Origin: Sulfitobacter sp. F26204
Lineage (GTDB): Bacteria; Pseudomonadota; Alphaproteobacteria; Rhodobacterales; Rhodobacteraceae
Reading direction: 5' to 3'
Assembly: GCF_026410305.1 (NCBI RefSeq)
Contig: NZ_JAPMLQ010000004.1
Location: forward strand, 62,001-126,000
DNA length: 64,000 nt
The notes under the pieces were generated by a model, which saw only the letters and a program-made list of their open reading frames with translations, searched no databases and was not told where the DNA came from. The position numbers were made by a program, and so were the translations under genes. This document shows positions 27,957 to 39,600 of the stretch, piece after piece (within the stretch, counting starts at the first letter, position 1; each line of letters opens with the position of its first letter).

Positions 27957-28658
27957 CTATAAATTGGTGCGAAGCTGATGGCCGGGCCTAAATAGCAGGC
28001 GTACCTTGGTCACCGAACGCGCACCATCCCAAGTCATTCGATCAATCGCAAAGAGCGCGCTTCCTTCCGCACATTTCAGAACAGCTGCCTCATCTGCGGT
28101 TGCTTCGGTCGCCGAAAATGCGATCTCACCATGAGTATACGGGGTATGGGTAAGCAACCATTCGTTTGGGCTGAGCATGTCAAAGGCTTCGGCGCGGGCA
28201 CTGGGGACGACATCCGTATTGATCCAGCGGTCTTCAAAGGCATAGGGCTTGTCATCTGCAAGATGCAGGGCGCGGATATGCAACAAGGCGCGGCTTTGCG
28301 CCGTTTGCATCACGTCGCTGATTGCCGCGGGCGGTATTGATTTTGAGCGTGTAAGACGTTGATAGCTGTAGTCCTGGCCACGCTCCCGGATCTCTGTCTT
28401 GATCAGGGCGATCTGCAGGGTTGCCTTGGCGACCGGTTGTGCGGCGACTCGTGTCCCGGCTTTACGCCGCCTGTCCAGTACACCGGCATCTGCAAGGGCG
28501 CGCAGCGCCCGGTTTACGGTGGTTCGGGCACAGCCGAATTCCAGGGCAAGGTCGGCCTCGTTCGGGATCAGATCACCCGGTTTCCAGATGCGGGCATGAA
28601 TGCGGCGGCGTACCTCTTCCTGCACGCTTTGCCAGTTGCGAAACGAAGGAGCGCTCAT
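27957..28658 (-). CDS. hutC: Histidine utilization repressor HutC (GntR/HutC family)
   Basis: A 233-residue GntR-type regulator: winged helix at residues ~10-75 (LIPNEADLALEFGCARTTVN, then LRALADAGVLDRRRKAGTRV) and a UTRA ligand domain. HutC represses the hut genes until urocanate accumulates. It overlaps hutF by 4 bases (ATGA) and is cotranscribed with it. A palindromic candidate operator lies between hutF and hutI. Confidence 0.92.
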   Translation of the reverse strand: MSAPSFRNWQSVQEEVRRRIHARIWKPGDLIPNEADLALEFGCARTTVNRALRALADAGVLDRRRKAGTRVAAQPVAKATLQIALIKTEIRERGQDYSYQRLTRSKSIPPAAISDVMQTAQSRALLHIRALHLADDKPYAFEDRWINTDVVPSARAEAFDMLSPNEWLLTHTPYTHGEIAFSATEATADEAAVLKCAEGSALFAIDRMTWDGARSVTKVRLLFRPGHQLRTNL

Positions 28659-30019
28659 AGTGCGTCTTGCAAGGCGTCGAGCGTGCGCAGGTAATTCGCG
28701 ACGATCTCGGCACGTGCGCTATGTCTGCCATCTTTGACCATGTGACGCCCTGCGGACCAAACGTTTGTGACCAACCGGTCATCCCCTGCAAAGATCCAGG
28801 CATCCAAAGCCGTGTCTTCGGTGCGTCCCGAGAGATGTTCGGAGGTTGTATCGAGCGTCAGCATATCTCCCCAATAGCCGGTCTCGAGCCGGCCAGTCTT
28901 GCGCCCTGTGGCCTGTGCCCCGCCTTTCAAGATTGCATCAAACATACGTCGCCCCGTTGAAAATTCATAAGTTGCCAAGGCGGCACGGGTGCCGTCGCGC
29001 AGGCGTTGGGAGTACTCCAGTGTGCGCAGCTCTTCGGCAAGTGCAATGCGGATGTTGCTGTCAGATCCGATCGCCGTTGCCCCCTCTGCATCCATCCAGC
29101 GCACAGCGTCAAAAATACCATCGCCCAGGCTGCTTTCCGTGATCGGGCACAGGCCTGCCACGGCACCGGAGCGGGCAAGTTGCAAGGTTTCATGGGGCGT
29201 CATCTGTGTGCAGTGGATCAGACACCAGCGGTCACCAATGTTCATATTCTCCAGCGCCCATGTGACAGGACGGGCACCGCGATGTTTCATCACTTCCTCA
29301 ACTTCGGGGATTTGTTCGGCAAGGTGCATGTGGATCGGTCCGGTTGGGAAAAGATCGCCATAGGACTTGAGGTTTTGTTCCCCAACCGCACGCAGGGAAT
29401 GGGGCGCAACGCCATAGCTGCTGTCTTGGGGCAGGGGTGACAGGGCTTTGACCGCTCCTGTGTGCAGTTCGTGAAAACGGTCAAGGGTGTTTTCGAACCT
29501 GATCTGCCCCGCTGTCAGGCCGCGTCCATCACATCCACCGAATTCATAATGCACCGGCAACAGACAAATCCCGATGCCGGTTTTTTGTGCTGCCGCAGCG
29601 ATCCTTTCCGACATTTCGGCAAGGTTTTCATAGGGCACGCCGCCCGGTTGGTGATGCAGATAGTGGAATTCAGTATTGGTGGCATATCCCGCTTCCAACA
29701 TCTCCATCTGTACAAAGGCTGCGATCGCTTCGACATGGTCTGGGGTCAGGCGGTCAAGAAATCTGAACATCAATTGACGCCAGGTCCAGAAACTGTCGTT
29801 CGGGTTTGGGCCGCGCCGTTCGGTGAGACCTGCCATTGCCCGTTGAAAGGCATGGCTGTGCACATTGACCGGGGCGGGGAGCAAGAGACCCGCGCGCGTG
29901 CCGGCCTCGGGTGCATTGGGGCGCACACTTGCAATGCGGCCCGCGTCATCAATGTCGATACGGACCCTTGATGCCCATCCGGTGGGTAACAATGCCGTCT
30001 TCGCCCAAACAGTCTTCAT
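28655..30019 (-). CDS. hutF: Formimidoylglutamate deiminase
   Basis: 454 residues from the ATG at 30019. An amidohydrolase-superfamily enzyme: NVHSHAFQRAMAG provides the HxH metal pair, MHLAEQIPEVEE and LIHCTQMTPHET further His ligands, and GSDSNIRIALAEELRTLEYS the metal Asp. It converts N-formimidoyl-glutamate to N-formylglutamate and ammonia, the penultimate step of the five-step hut route. Together with hutG it shows that the deiminase-deformylase branch is used, not HutE or FTCD. Confidence 0.93.
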   Translation of the reverse strand: MKTVWAKTALLPTGWASRVRIDIDDAGRIASVRPNAPEAGTRAGLLLPAPVNVHSHAFQRAMAGLTERRGPNPNDSFWTWRQLMFRFLDRLTPDHVEAIAAFVQMEMLEAGYATNTEFHYLHHQPGGVPYENLAEMSERIAAAAQKTGIGICLLPVHYEFGGCDGRGLTAGQIRFENTLDRFHELHTGAVKALSPLPQDSSYGVAPHSLRAVGEQNLKSYGDLFPTGPIHMHLAEQIPEVEEVMKHRGARPVTWALENMNIGDRWCLIHCTQMTPHETLQLARSGAVAGLCPITESSLGDGIFDAVRWMDAEGATAIGSDSNIRIALAEELRTLEYSQRLRDGTRAALATYEFSTGRRMFDAILKGGAQATGRKTGRLETGYWGDMLTLDTTSEHLSGRTEDTALDAWIFAGDDRLVTNVWSAGRHMVKDGRHSARAEIVANYLRTLDALQDAL

Positions 30020-30042
30020 GATACGCTCGCTTGACAAAATTA

Positions 30043-30058
30043 TTATGTATGCACATAA
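30043..30058. promoter_or_regulatory. Candidate HutC operator and hutI promoter
   Basis: Inverted repeat TTATGT-ATGC-ACATAA in the 78-bp gap between hutF and hutI. A -35 TTGACA (30031-30036) lies 17 bases before CATAAA (30054-30059), so the palindrome covers the spacer and -10 of a plausible hutI promoter, as expected for a repressor site. Confidence 0.6.
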
Positions 30059-30097
30059 AAGCATCAAGCGAGAACATTTGCAAGTGAGTCGACTTTG

Positions 30098-31291
30098 ATG
30101 CTTTTAACCAATGCGCAACTCGTCACCCTGAAAACAGACAAGGATTTCGGTCTTGTCCCTGAAGGTGTGATCGCTTTGGATGGCGGGCAGATTGCCTGGG
30201 CAGGATCCGAGGCAGACCTTCCCGATAACTTCCGTGACCAGGGTCGGCACGATCTTGGTGGGCGTCTTGTCACCCCTGCATTGATAGATTGTCATACCCA
30301 TGTGGTTTTCGGCGGCAACCGCGCGGCTGAATTTGAACAGCGGCTCAACGGGGCAAGCTATACCGAGGTTGCAAAGGCCGGAGGCGGGATTGTCTCAACC
30401 GTGACGGCAACGCGCAATGCGACGGAAGCTGACCTGCTCGCGGTCTCCTTGAAACGTGTGGATGCGTTGATCGCCGAGGGGGTAACACTGCTTGAGGTCA
30501 AGTCCGGCTATGGACTGGATCGCGATACCGAACTCAAGATGCTGCGTGTTGCTCGTCGGATAGCAGACATGAGACCGATTGAGGTACACACCAGTTTTCT
30601 GGGTGCCCATGCCGTGCCTGCGGAATATTCTGGCAAGCCAGATGCCTATATTGACGAGGTCTGTATTCCGACTTTGAAGGCCGCGCATGCAGAGGGTCTT
30701 GTCGACGTTGTCGACGGCTTTTGCGAAGGCATCGCCTTTGATACCGTTCAGATTGCACGGGTGTTTGACGTAGCGGTGGCGCTGGGCCTCCCCGTCAAGC
30801 TGCATGCAGAGCAATTGTCGAATATCGGAGGAACCAGATTGGCTGCCTCCTATGCTGCGCTGAGTGCGGATCACGTGGAATATGCGACGGAAGACGACGT
30901 CAAGGCGCTGGCCGAGGCTGGTACTGTCGCGGTGGTTCTGCCGGGTGCGTTTTATACGCTGCGCGAAACCCAGGCCCCGCCGATTCAGGCATTTCGCGAC
31001 CATAGCGTGCCCATGGCGCTGGCCACGGATTGCAATCCTGGCTCCTCACCGCTGACCTCTCCGCTGTTGACCATGAATATGGCCTGTACGCTGTTTCGCA
31101 TGACGCCGCTTGAGGCATTGCTGGGCATGACCGCTCATGCCGCTGCTGCCCTCGGCGATAAGCGCCGGGGTCGGATCGTTGCAGGTGCGCAGGCGGACTT
31201 GTGCGTCTGGGATGTCGAACATCCGGCGGAACTGGCCTACCGCATCGGGTTCAATCCACTTCATTCTCGCATTTTCAAGGGGGCGCTATGA
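30098..31291 (+). CDS. hutI: Imidazolonepropionase
   Basis: 397 residues. Amidohydrolase with [20 protein letters not shown] near residue 67 (metal His pair), [15 protein letters not shown], and [10 protein letters not shown] with the metal Asp. It opens imidazolone-propionate to formimidoyl-glutamate. First gene of the plus-strand hut operon; its stop overlaps hutH (ATGA). Confidence 0.95.
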   Translation: MLLTNAQLVTLKTDKDFGLVPEGVIALDGGQIAWAGSEADLPDNFRDQGRHDLGGRLVTPALIDCHTHVVFGGNRAAEFEQRLNGASYTEVAKAGGGIVSTVTATRNATEADLLAVSLKRVDALIAEGVTLLEVKSGYGLDRDTELKMLRVARRIADMRPIEVHTSFLGAHAVPAEYSGKPDAYIDEVCIPTLKAAHAEGLVDVVDGFCEGIAFDTVQIARVFDVAVALGLPVKLHAEQLSNIGGTRLAASYAALSADHVEYATEDDVKALAEAGTVAVVLPGAFYTLRETQAPPIQAFRDHSVPMALATDCNPGSSPLTSPLLTMNMACTLFRMTPLEALLGMTAHAAAALGDKRRGRIVAGAQADLCVWDVEHPAELAYRIGFNPLHSRIFKGAL

Positions 31292-32829
31292 CTGTTATCC
31301 TGACACCCGGTTCGGCAACTTTGCAGGAACTTCATGACATCTGGTCTGGTGCCAAGGCGGCGCGATTGCATCCGTCATCGCATGCCGGGATCGAGGCCGC
31401 GGCGGCGATGGTTGCGAAAGCCGCCAGTGGCGAAGAGGCTGTTTACGGGATCAATACCGGGTTCGGCAAACTGGCCAGTGTCAAGATTGCAGCCAAAGAT
31501 GTTGCCACACTGCAGCGAAACCTGATCCTGTCCCATTGTTGCGGTGTGGGGGAGGCATTGGACCTGTCCACCACACGGTTGATGATGGCGCTGAAGTTGC
31601 TGTCGCTTGGGCGTGGTGCATCCGGTGTTGCGATGACCACGATCGAATTGATCGAAGAGATGTTGGACAAGGGTGTTACCCCGGTCATACCCAGCCAAGG
31701 GTCGGTGGGCGCCTCTGGTGATCTCGCCCCGCTGGCACATATGGCCGCAGCAATGATTGGCGAGGGAGAGGCATTTTTTGACGGAGCCCGGTTGCCCGCG
31801 GCCAAAGCCTTGTCCCAGGCAGGGTTGGACCCGATCACATTGGGTGCGAAAGAAGGACTTGCTCTGATCAACGGCACCCAGTTTTCAACAGCATGTGCGC
31901 TGGTCGGTCTGTGGGGCGCGTGGCAAAACGCAGCGTCTGCAGTTTTGAGCTGCGCCTTGTCCACCGATGCGATCATGGGGTCAACCGCACCGTTGCAGGA
32001 TGCCATTCACACATTGCGCGGACACAGGGGTCAGATCGAAGTGGCCCGAGCCCAACGTGACCTGATGGAAGGGTCCGAAATTCGCGAAAGCCATGTAGAT
32101 GGTGACACCCGCGTACAGGATCCTTATTGCATTCGTTGCCAACCGCAAGTGACCGGTGCCGCGATGGACCTGCTGCATTTCGCCGGGCGCACCTTGGAGG
32201 TTGAGGCGAATGCCGTCACAGACAATCCATTGGTGCTGGTCGAGGATGGACTTATCGTCTCGGGCGGGAACTTTCATGCGGAGCCGGTTGGCTTTGCCGC
32301 AGACCAGATTGCCGTCGCAATTTCCGAAATCGGTGCCATCGCACAACGTCGCGTCGCCTTGATGGTCGATCCGACGCTGTCCTTTGATTTGCCACCCTTC
32401 CTGACGCCTGATCCGGGGTTGAATTCCGGCCTGATGATTGCAGAGGTGACCACTGCTGCATTGATGAGCGAGAACAAACATCTTGCCAACCCCTGTACCA
32501 CCGATAGCACGCCAACCTCTGCCAACCAGGAAGACCATGTCAGCATGGCGGCCCATGCGGCACGACGACTGGTTCGCATGAATGCGAATCTGAATGTCAT
32601 CATCGGCGTTGAGGCGATGTGTGGTGTTCAGGGAATCGAATTCCGCGCCCCGTTACAGACCAGCAAGGCATTGCAGGATGCCATGGCTGTATTGCGCAAG
32701 CAGGTCCCCGTGATTGCCGAGGACAGATATATGGCACCCTCGATCGAAGCGGCGGCGGAATTGGTGGCAACAGGTGCGCTGTCCAGCGCGGTTGAACTGC
32801 CTGACTTTGTCAAAGGATACGGCGGATGA
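31288..32829 (+). CDS. hutH: Histidine ammonia-lyase
   Basis: 513 residues from the ATG at 31288, the normal length. [16 protein letters not shown] contains the Ala-Ser-Gly triad that cyclises to the MIO cofactor; [11 protein letters not shown] carries the catalytic Tyr. It deaminates histidine to urocanate. Overlaps hutI and hutG by 4 bases each. Confidence 0.97.
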   Translation: MTVILTPGSATLQELHDIWSGAKAARLHPSSHAGIEAAAAMVAKAASGEEAVYGINTGFGKLASVKIAAKDVATLQRNLILSHCCGVGEALDLSTTRLMMALKLLSLGRGASGVAMTTIELIEEMLDKGVTPVIPSQGSVGASGDLAPLAHMAAAMIGEGEAFFDGARLPAAKALSQAGLDPITLGAKEGLALINGTQFSTACALVGLWGAWQNAASAVLSCALSTDAIMGSTAPLQDAIHTLRGHRGQIEVARAQRDLMEGSEIRESHVDGDTRVQDPYCIRCQPQVTGAAMDLLHFAGRTLEVEANAVTDNPLVLVEDGLIVSGGNFHAEPVGFAADQIAVAISEIGAIAQRRVALMVDPTLSFDLPPFLTPDPGLNSGLMIAEVTTAALMSENKHLANPCTTDSTPTSANQEDHVSMAAHAARRLVRMNANLNVIIGVEAMCGVQGIEFRAPLQTSKALQDAMAVLRKQVPVIAEDRYMAPSIEAAAELVATGALSSAVELPDFVKGYGG

Positions 32830-33626
32830 CACCGGTTACAATCAGCCAGGGCAGTGGCCCTATCGTGCTGGGTCTGCCGCATACGGGAACCTATCTTCCT
32901 GACGAGGTTGCGCAAAAACTGAATTTGAATGGCCGCAAACTCGCGGATACGGATTGGCACATCGACCAGCTTTATGAAGGGCTGCTGCCCGATACGACAA
33001 CCGTTACCGCAAACTTTCACCGCTACGTGATTGATGCCAACCGCGATCCTTCGGGAAACAGCCTCTATCCGGGCCAGAATACGACGACATTGGTGCCGCT
33101 GACCGATTTTGACGGGCGGGACATTTGGGATGTCGCGCCAACGACTGCGGAAATCGGGCTGCGCTGCGAGGCATTCCATGCGGCCTATCACGCCGCCCTT
33201 GCCGAGGAACTGGATCGTGTGCGCGGTCTGCACGGTGTGGCGATCCTGTATGATTGTCACTCCATTCGCTCCAGCATTCCATTCCTGTTTGATGGTGTCT
33301 TGCCCGACTTCAATATCGGCACAAACGTCGGTGCGACCTGCGCACCCGCAATTGAATCTGCGGTGACAGAAATCTGCGCTCAGGCCGAAGGGTATACATC
33401 CACGTTGAACGGACGTTTCAAAGGGGGCTGGACAACGCGCCACTATGGCCGGCCACAGGATGGCATTCATGCAATCCAGATGGAACTGGCCCAGTCGGCT
33501 TACCTGACGACCGAAGCTGCGCCATGGACCTATGACCGGACCAAGGCAGAACCCCTGCGTGCGCAACTTGCTAAAATCCTCACCACTTTGGCCGATCTGG
33601 CCCCGACCTTAGGAGGCACCACATGA
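32826..33626 (+). CDS. hutG: N-formylglutamate deformylase
   Basis: A 266-residue member of the N-formylglutamate amidohydrolase family ([41 protein letters not shown]). It yields glutamate and formate, the last step of the pathway. Coupled to hutH and hutU by ATGA overlaps. Confidence 0.94.
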   Translation: MTPVTISQGSGPIVLGLPHTGTYLPDEVAQKLNLNGRKLADTDWHIDQLYEGLLPDTTTVTANFHRYVIDANRDPSGNSLYPGQNTTTLVPLTDFDGRDIWDVAPTTAEIGLRCEAFHAAYHAALAEELDRVRGLHGVAILYDCHSIRSSIPFLFDGVLPDFNIGTNVGATCAPAIESAVTEICAQAEGYTSTLNGRFKGGWTTRHYGRPQDGIHAIQMELAQSAYLTTEAAPWTYDRTKAEPLRAQLAKILTTLADLAPTLGGTT

Positions 33627-35293
33627 CCAACCCCCGCCACAACATCCGTGACGTTTTCCCCGCCACCGGAACAGAGATCACCGCCAAAAGCTGGCTGACC
33701 GAAGCGCCGATGCGCATGTTGATGAACAACCTGCATCCCGATGTCGCCGAAAACCCGCATGAATTGGTGGTTTATGGGGGCATAGGGCGCGCCGCCCGCA
33801 CCTGGGAAGATTTTGACGCGATCGTTGCCGCGTTAAAAGAGTTGGAAGAGACACAAACGCTTTTGGTACAATCAGGCAAACCAGTTGGCGTGTTCAACAC
33901 CCATAAGGACGCGCCACGCGTCCTGATCGCCAACTCCAATCTCGTACCGCATTGGGCGACATGGGACCATTTCAATGAGCTCGATAAAAAGGGTCTGGCA
34001 ATGTACGGTCAGATGACTGCGGGCAGCTGGATCTACATCGGCACGCAGGGTATCGTGCAAGGCACCTATGAAACCTTCATGGAAGCAGGGCGCCAACATT
34101 ACAATGGCAACCTCAAGGGGCGTTGGATACTGACCGGCGGTCTGGGAGGTATGGGCGGTGCACAGCCGCTGGCTGCTGTGATGGCGGGTGCGTGTTGTCT
34201 GGCGGTGGAATGCGATGAGACCCGCGCCGATTTCCGCCTGCGCACGCGTTATGTTGATGAAAAGACATATGACCTGGATGAAGCTCTGGCAATGATCGAA
34301 GGCTGGACCGCCGCTGGAGAAGCCAAGTCAGTCGCGCTTATCGGGAATGCGGCTGATGTCTTTCCTGAGTTGGTCAAGCGAGGTGTCAAGCCTGATATGG
34401 TCACCGACCAAACCAGCGCACATGACCCCGTGCATGGCTATCTGCCGCAAGGCTGGGGCGTTGCGGAATGGCGTGAAAAACAGGAAAGCGATCCGAAAGC
34501 CGTGGAAACGGCCGCCCGTGCTTCGATGAAAGTCCAGGTGGCAGCGATGGTCGATTTCTGGAATATGGGTGTGCCGACACTGGATTACGGCAACAACATC
34601 CGCCAGGTCGCGCAAGAAGAAGGGCTGGAAAACGCCTTTGCCTTTCCCGGTTTTGTACCTGCATATATCCGGCCGCTTTTCTGCCGTGGCATCGGCCCGT
34701 TTCGTTGGTGTGCCTTGTCCGGTGATCCAGAGGACATTTACAAGACGGATGCCAAGGTCAAGGAATTGATCGACGACCCACATCTGCACAACTGGCTGGA
34801 TATGGCGCGCGAGCGCATTGCCTTCCAAGGTTTGCCTGCGCGTATTTGTTGGGTGGGTCTTGGCCTGCGTCACAAATTGGGGTTGGCCTTTAACGAAATG
34901 GTGCGTAACGGCGAATTGTCCGCCCCTGTGGTGATTGGACGCGATCATCTGGACAGCGGCTCTGTCGCGTCGCCCAACCGTGAGACCGAAGCGATGAAAG
35001 ACGGGTCTGACGCGGTCTCTGACTGGCCGCTTCTCAACGCGATGCTTAATGTCGCAGGTGGCGCAACCTGGGTATCCCTGCACCACGGTGGCGGCGTTGG
35101 CATGGGCTTTTCCCAGCATTCCGGCATGGTGATTTGTTGTGACGGCACCGAAGATGCGGATCGACGCATCGCGAATGTTCTGTGGAACGACCCTGCGACC
35201 GGCGTCATGCGGCACGCTGATGCAGGATATGAAGAGGCGCTGGACTGCGCGCGCGAGCAGGGTTTGAACCTGCCGGGCATCTTGGGGAGATAA
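33623..35293 (+). CDS. hutU: Urocanate hydratase
   Basis: A 556-residue urocanase, the usual length. [15 protein letters not shown] near the start, [13 protein letters not shown] in the NAD-binding region, and the conserved region [22 protein letters not shown] near residue 440. It hydrates urocanate to imidazolone-propionate using tightly bound NAD. It overlaps hutG by 4 bases and is followed 3 bases later by the Rieske oxygenase. Confidence 0.97.
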   Translation: MTNPRHNIRDVFPATGTEITAKSWLTEAPMRMLMNNLHPDVAENPHELVVYGGIGRAARTWEDFDAIVAALKELEETQTLLVQSGKPVGVFNTHKDAPRVLIANSNLVPHWATWDHFNELDKKGLAMYGQMTAGSWIYIGTQGIVQGTYETFMEAGRQHYNGNLKGRWILTGGLGGMGGAQPLAAVMAGACCLAVECDETRADFRLRTRYVDEKTYDLDEALAMIEGWTAAGEAKSVALIGNAADVFPELVKRGVKPDMVTDQTSAHDPVHGYLPQGWGVAEWREKQESDPKAVETAARASMKVQVAAMVDFWNMGVPTLDYGNNIRQVAQEEGLENAFAFPGFVPAYIRPLFCRGIGPFRWCALSGDPEDIYKTDAKVKELIDDPHLHNWLDMARERIAFQGLPARICWVGLGLRHKLGLAFNEMVRNGELSAPVVIGRDHLDSGSVASPNRETEAMKDGSDAVSDWPLLNAMLNVAGGATWVSLHHGGGVGMGFSQHSGMVICCDGTEDADRRIANVLWNDPATGVMRHADAGYEEALDCAREQGLNLPGILGR

Positions 35294-35296
35294 GGT

Positions 35297-36337
35297 GTGT
35301 TTCTGAAAAATGCTTGGTATGTTGCTGCGTGGGATCACGAGATCACCCGCGATCTTCAGCAGATTACGGTTCTGGGTGAAAATATCTGTGTTTTTCGCAC
35401 CGAGGCGGGGGAGTTGGTCGGACTTGAAGATGCCTGTCCGCATCGCAAACTGCCTCTGTCCAAGGGGCGCATCAAAGGCGATACCGTTGAATGCGGGTAT
35501 CACGGGCTGACCTTTGATTGCGCAGGGCAATGTGTCTGGGCACCGGGTGCGGGGCGTGCACCTTCCAATGCCAAGGTACACGCCTATCCCATGCACGAAA
35601 AATATGGTCTGGTCTGGATCTGGATGGGCAATCCGGCGCTGGCGGATGTGGCAGACATTTTCGAGATCGAGAATTTTGGCGACCCGGCCTGGGGAATGAA
35701 CCGGGGTGCGGCGATGGAACTGGACTGCAACTATCTCTTGATGTGCGATAACTTGCTGGACCCCACCCATGTAGCATGGGTGCATCAAAGCAGTTTTGCT
35801 GCCCCTGCGACCAAAGATACGCCGCTACGCATTTCCAAGACGGATAAGGGTGTGATCGTGCACCGCTGGATGATGGACCATGAACCGGCACCCTTTTACA
35901 AAAAGATCGTGGAATTTGAAGGAAACTGCGACCGGCTGCAACATTACGAGGTGCGCTATCCCTCACATGCCCTGATCAAAGCGGTGTTCACGCCCGCAGG
36001 AACTGGGGGGCCGGATGGCAAGCTGCATGAAAAGACGTTTATCATGGACAGCTACAATTTCATGACACCTACCACCGACGGGCAGACGCGTTACTACTGG
36101 TTCCAACTGCGCAACATCCGTCCTGATGACGCGGCACTCTCCAAAATGATGAGTGAGGATGTGCAGAACGCCTTTGAAGAGGACCGCGACGTTTTGAACG
36201 CTGTCCAACTGGGGATGACCAACAAGACATCGCCGCATATCGATCTGCCGATTGATGGTGGGCAATTGCGGTTTCGTCGACAGTTGCAGGCGATGATCAA
36301 CGAAGAGCAACAAGTCGACAAGCAGATGGCGGAATAG
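35297..36337 (+). CDS. Rieske-type ring-hydroxylating/O-demethylating oxygenase subunit
   Basis: A 346-residue Rieske non-haem iron oxygenase of the VanA/TsaM-like branch. The Rieske cluster is CPHRKLPLSKGRIKG...CGYHG near residues 45-70, and the mononuclear iron site is in NLLDPTHVAWVH (two His). GTG at 35297 is the start; GGGGAG at the end of hutU is its ribosome site, so it is translationally tied to the hut operon. No ferredoxin reductase partner is adjacent. Members of this group demethylate or hydroxylate aromatic and some other compounds; the link to histidine metabolism is not explained by the known hut pathway. Confidence 0.85.
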   Translation: MFLKNAWYVAAWDHEITRDLQQITVLGENICVFRTEAGELVGLEDACPHRKLPLSKGRIKGDTVECGYHGLTFDCAGQCVWAPGAGRAPSNAKVHAYPMHEKYGLVWIWMGNPALADVADIFEIENFGDPAWGMNRGAAMELDCNYLLMCDNLLDPTHVAWVHQSSFAAPATKDTPLRISKTDKGVIVHRWMMDHEPAPFYKKIVEFEGNCDRLQHYEVRYPSHALIKAVFTPAGTGGPDGKLHEKTFIMDSYNFMTPTTDGQTRYYWFQLRNIRPDDAALSKMMSEDVQNAFEEDRDVLNAVQLGMTNKTSPHIDLPIDGGQLRFRRQLQAMINEEQQVDKQMAE

Positions 36338-36406
36338 GTGTTGCGGTGCATCCGACTGGGTGTGGCGAACCAACACAATCCGAGCTGCCTTGAATGAAAA
36401 ACCTTA

Positions 36407-36441
36407 AACTCGGGATCTGCCGGATTGGCCCATCCCGAGTT
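36407..36441. terminator. Ten-base inverted repeat after the hut operon
   Basis: AACTCGGGAT (36407-36416) pairs perfectly with ATCCCGAGTT (36432-36441) across a 15-base loop, 70 bases past the Rieske gene stop. No plus-strand U-run follows; it could still stop transcription or stabilise the mRNA 3' end. Confidence 0.4.
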
Positions 36442-36605
36442 ATCTGTGTTGCGGGCCATCAGATAACCATCTGATAATGGATAGCTTTTTCAAGTATTAA
36501 ATCTGTTCTTGGTGAAATCACGCTTCTCGCGCTAACGTGATGGCATATTTTTTCGCGATACTCTGTTTTTAGATATTCAATCATCCAGCAATTTAGGTTG
36601 TCAGA

Positions 36606-39600
36606 ATGGCCACTAAAAAATCGCCTGCCGAACTGAAAAAAGAGGGTGTGGAACTGGGCGCAGTGATCGCCGCAGCCCGTAAAAGAACGCATAACTTTGC
36701 AATCCTTCTGGGCAAGGAGGGTCTTGTCCTTGAGACTGACATACGCAAGCCGCCGGAGGCGCTCTGGAGGATGGCCAAGAAGGTTGGCGGCGGGTCCAAG
36801 GGTGCAATGGGCACCATGAACGTGAAGGGCAAGATTGTCGAACTGACTTGCCTTGCGGATGATCCGCCAACGTCATTGGTACGCCTTGGTAAGGAGTTTT
36901 TTGCGGAACGCGGGCTCGCCCTGAAACTGGCATTGATATTGCCCGGTGACGCAGCCGATGACAGCGCGACAGATGACACGGCGGAAGATGAAAAGCAGCG
37001 CAAGGCATTGGTGTCGGGGTTCAAGGCCTTGAGCAATGACCTGAAGGAAGCAATGAAGAACGCAGGCGGCGACATTGCCAAGTCTCTGGCCAATGACGCC
37101 CAAAGCTTTGACAAACTGGTCAAAGGTGATGATCTGGATGCTGCGCAGGCACTTCTGGCCAAGTTGAAAACGGAAATTGCTGCGGCGCTTGCAATAAAGC
37201 CCAATACAGTTGCGCAGGATGATGGTTCCTCGTTGGCCCCGGCGGGTGATGGGTCGGGAACGCCCAATGCTGGCAAACCAGTTGACCGGCCCGCAGCAGC
37301 ACCTGATCCCAAGGATGCCGATGCCAAACGTCGGAAGGCCCTGCTTGCTGAATATGCGGCAATGCAGCCTGACCTGATCAAAGCCGGTGCATCCGCGAAC
37401 CCCGGCGCGGTAAAAAAGGTTCAGATGTTGAGCCAGATGTTTGTCACGGAATTGAATGCAGGTAATTTGGACAAAGCAGCCAAAACTTTGCAATTGCTTA
37501 AGAAAACGGTCCAGAGCGTGCTGAAACTTCCGATGGCGGACGACAAGTTGAAAACCGCCAAGGATTTTTTCGGCGGAATCGGTCAATCGCTCGGACAAGA
37601 TGTCTCGGAGCTGACGAGTTCCGCTGGAGAGGCCGCATCAGACATCGGAGACTTCTTTGGCGGTCTTGCCAAGGGCATTTCTGAAACCGCCCATGACGTG
37701 GTGGGATCATTGACCGATGCGGATGAGGCGAACAAAACCAAGATCGATGCATACGGACTGAGTGATGAACAGCAGTTGGTGCTGGTTCATGCGGCGCGCA
37801 ATGACCCGGCCGCGATCACTGCTGCCTTGCCGGTCCTGGACAAGATCAAGACACTCAAGCTGCCCCCGGCACAATTCGAAAACCTGCTGGCGCTCAGCAA
37901 ATCCGAGCCGAAAGCCTATGCCGCCACAATTGCCGCGATGGCCAATATCGACGCAACTGGGGCGATAGATGTCTCGATCGCTGCGACAACTCAATCGTTG
38001 AAGAATGTGCAGGCAAAGAAAAAGGTTTTTCGTGAGAAACTGAACAACTGGGATGCAACAGAAGCCGCAGAAAAAGCTGCGAAGGAAGCATATAACACAG
38101 CGTTTGACGCCGCGACCGCTGCCGCAAATGCCGAGTATGAAGCCGCGCTTGCCTTGCAAACCTATCAGGCTACGCTGCCCGCTGATTTGACAACCCTGTC
38201 CCCAGTTGAACAGGCGGCAGCCGCGGCCGAAATCGCGCGGTTGAATGGCGTGCTGGGGGCGGCACGGACCGCGATGACGGCCGCAAATGCGGCAGAGGCT
38301 GCGGCATTGACCGCAAAAAACAATGCCTCGGCGGCATTTGTCACGGCCCAATCCGATTATTTTACGGCCCAAAGTGCTCTTGATGCAGCGGTTGCGGATA
38401 ATGAGACCCTTTTGGACAAACGCGAGTTGATTGACGCGATCACCTTTGGTCCGCTCTCGGCCGAGGCCAAGTCCCCGCTGAGTGAAGAGGACAAAGCCAG
38501 AGTGATCGAGGCCTATGGCAAGGCACCGGATGTGGGTCAAGAGGCTCTCGAACTGATCAAGAAACTGGAAGACCCTTCGCTGATTGTTGCAAATGTGGGT
38601 GCTGTTGTTGATCGACTGGATGGCGGGTTTGCCGATGCCAAGGGCAACAAGCTTGAGATCACCAAACCCGACGGCACCAAGGGACCGCCCAGCAAGGCCG
38701 CCGCAGAGGCCATGGCGATCAGTGCGCTGAAACTTGGCAGCGCACGCGGGCAGGAATATTTCGACGGCTTCAATGCTTATATGGACAGCGGTGCCCAGTT
38801 GAAAAAGGATCCTTGTGGCGGAACGGACAGAGAGCCCGGAGACCGTGACTTGAACATAGATGCCGTAGCGCAAAAGCGCTCGGCGTTGATGGCGGATGCG
38901 GTGATCCAAGGCAATGGCAGCGTCGACTTTGACAGTAAGAATGCCAAATCGGCCATGGATCATATCCTGTATCACCCTGGTTCCCTACAAACCTATTCTC
39001 CTCATGCGATAGATGAGATCGACAAAACCAAAAAATTGTTTGCCGATCCCGCAACCAAGGACAGGGCGAACGAGATCATTGGTGATACCAAGGTTGCAAA
39101 GCGCAGTGAAAAGCAAAGCGGGCGCGCCCGTCATATTGTTGCCGATACGACGGGAAAAACACCGCGCAACATCTCGCACAATGATGCCAAGGAAGCGGTG
39201 CTTTCCGCGATGATGACGCCTTTGTCCCAGGGGCCGGTCGGGTCTTGCTTTTCAACCGGGCCTGTGCGCCGGATGAAAGAGACCGAACCGCTCAAGGTGA
39301 TGGAAAAGTTTTCGGGGATCGTAAACACCGGAACGGTTCAGGCGGCAGATCGTACGGTGACGGATGCTGCGGGCAACGTGACGGTTGTTCCAGGCGACAT
39401 CTATCCCGCCAACAGATCAGCGCATGAAGGTCAGAATCCGTTGATGCGCAGTCTGGAGTATACGATTGCTGACGCTGGTGCGAACCTTGCGCAAAGCCAG
39501 ACCAAGAACTGGGATACAGGCGTGGTCATGGGCGATACCAGACCGCCGGGTCAGAACCTGTCGGGGATCGAAACGATGCTTGATGATCCGACCCAATGGG

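Noticed and set aside
34328..35788. 486-codon minus-strand frame opposite hutU and the Rieske gene
   Set aside because: Both plus-strand genes are unmistakable; the frame has no recognisable protein features.
36459..36692. 77-codon minus-strand frame upstream of the large protein
   Set aside because: Overlaps the start of the 1398-residue gene, has no ribosome site and no recognisable sequence.
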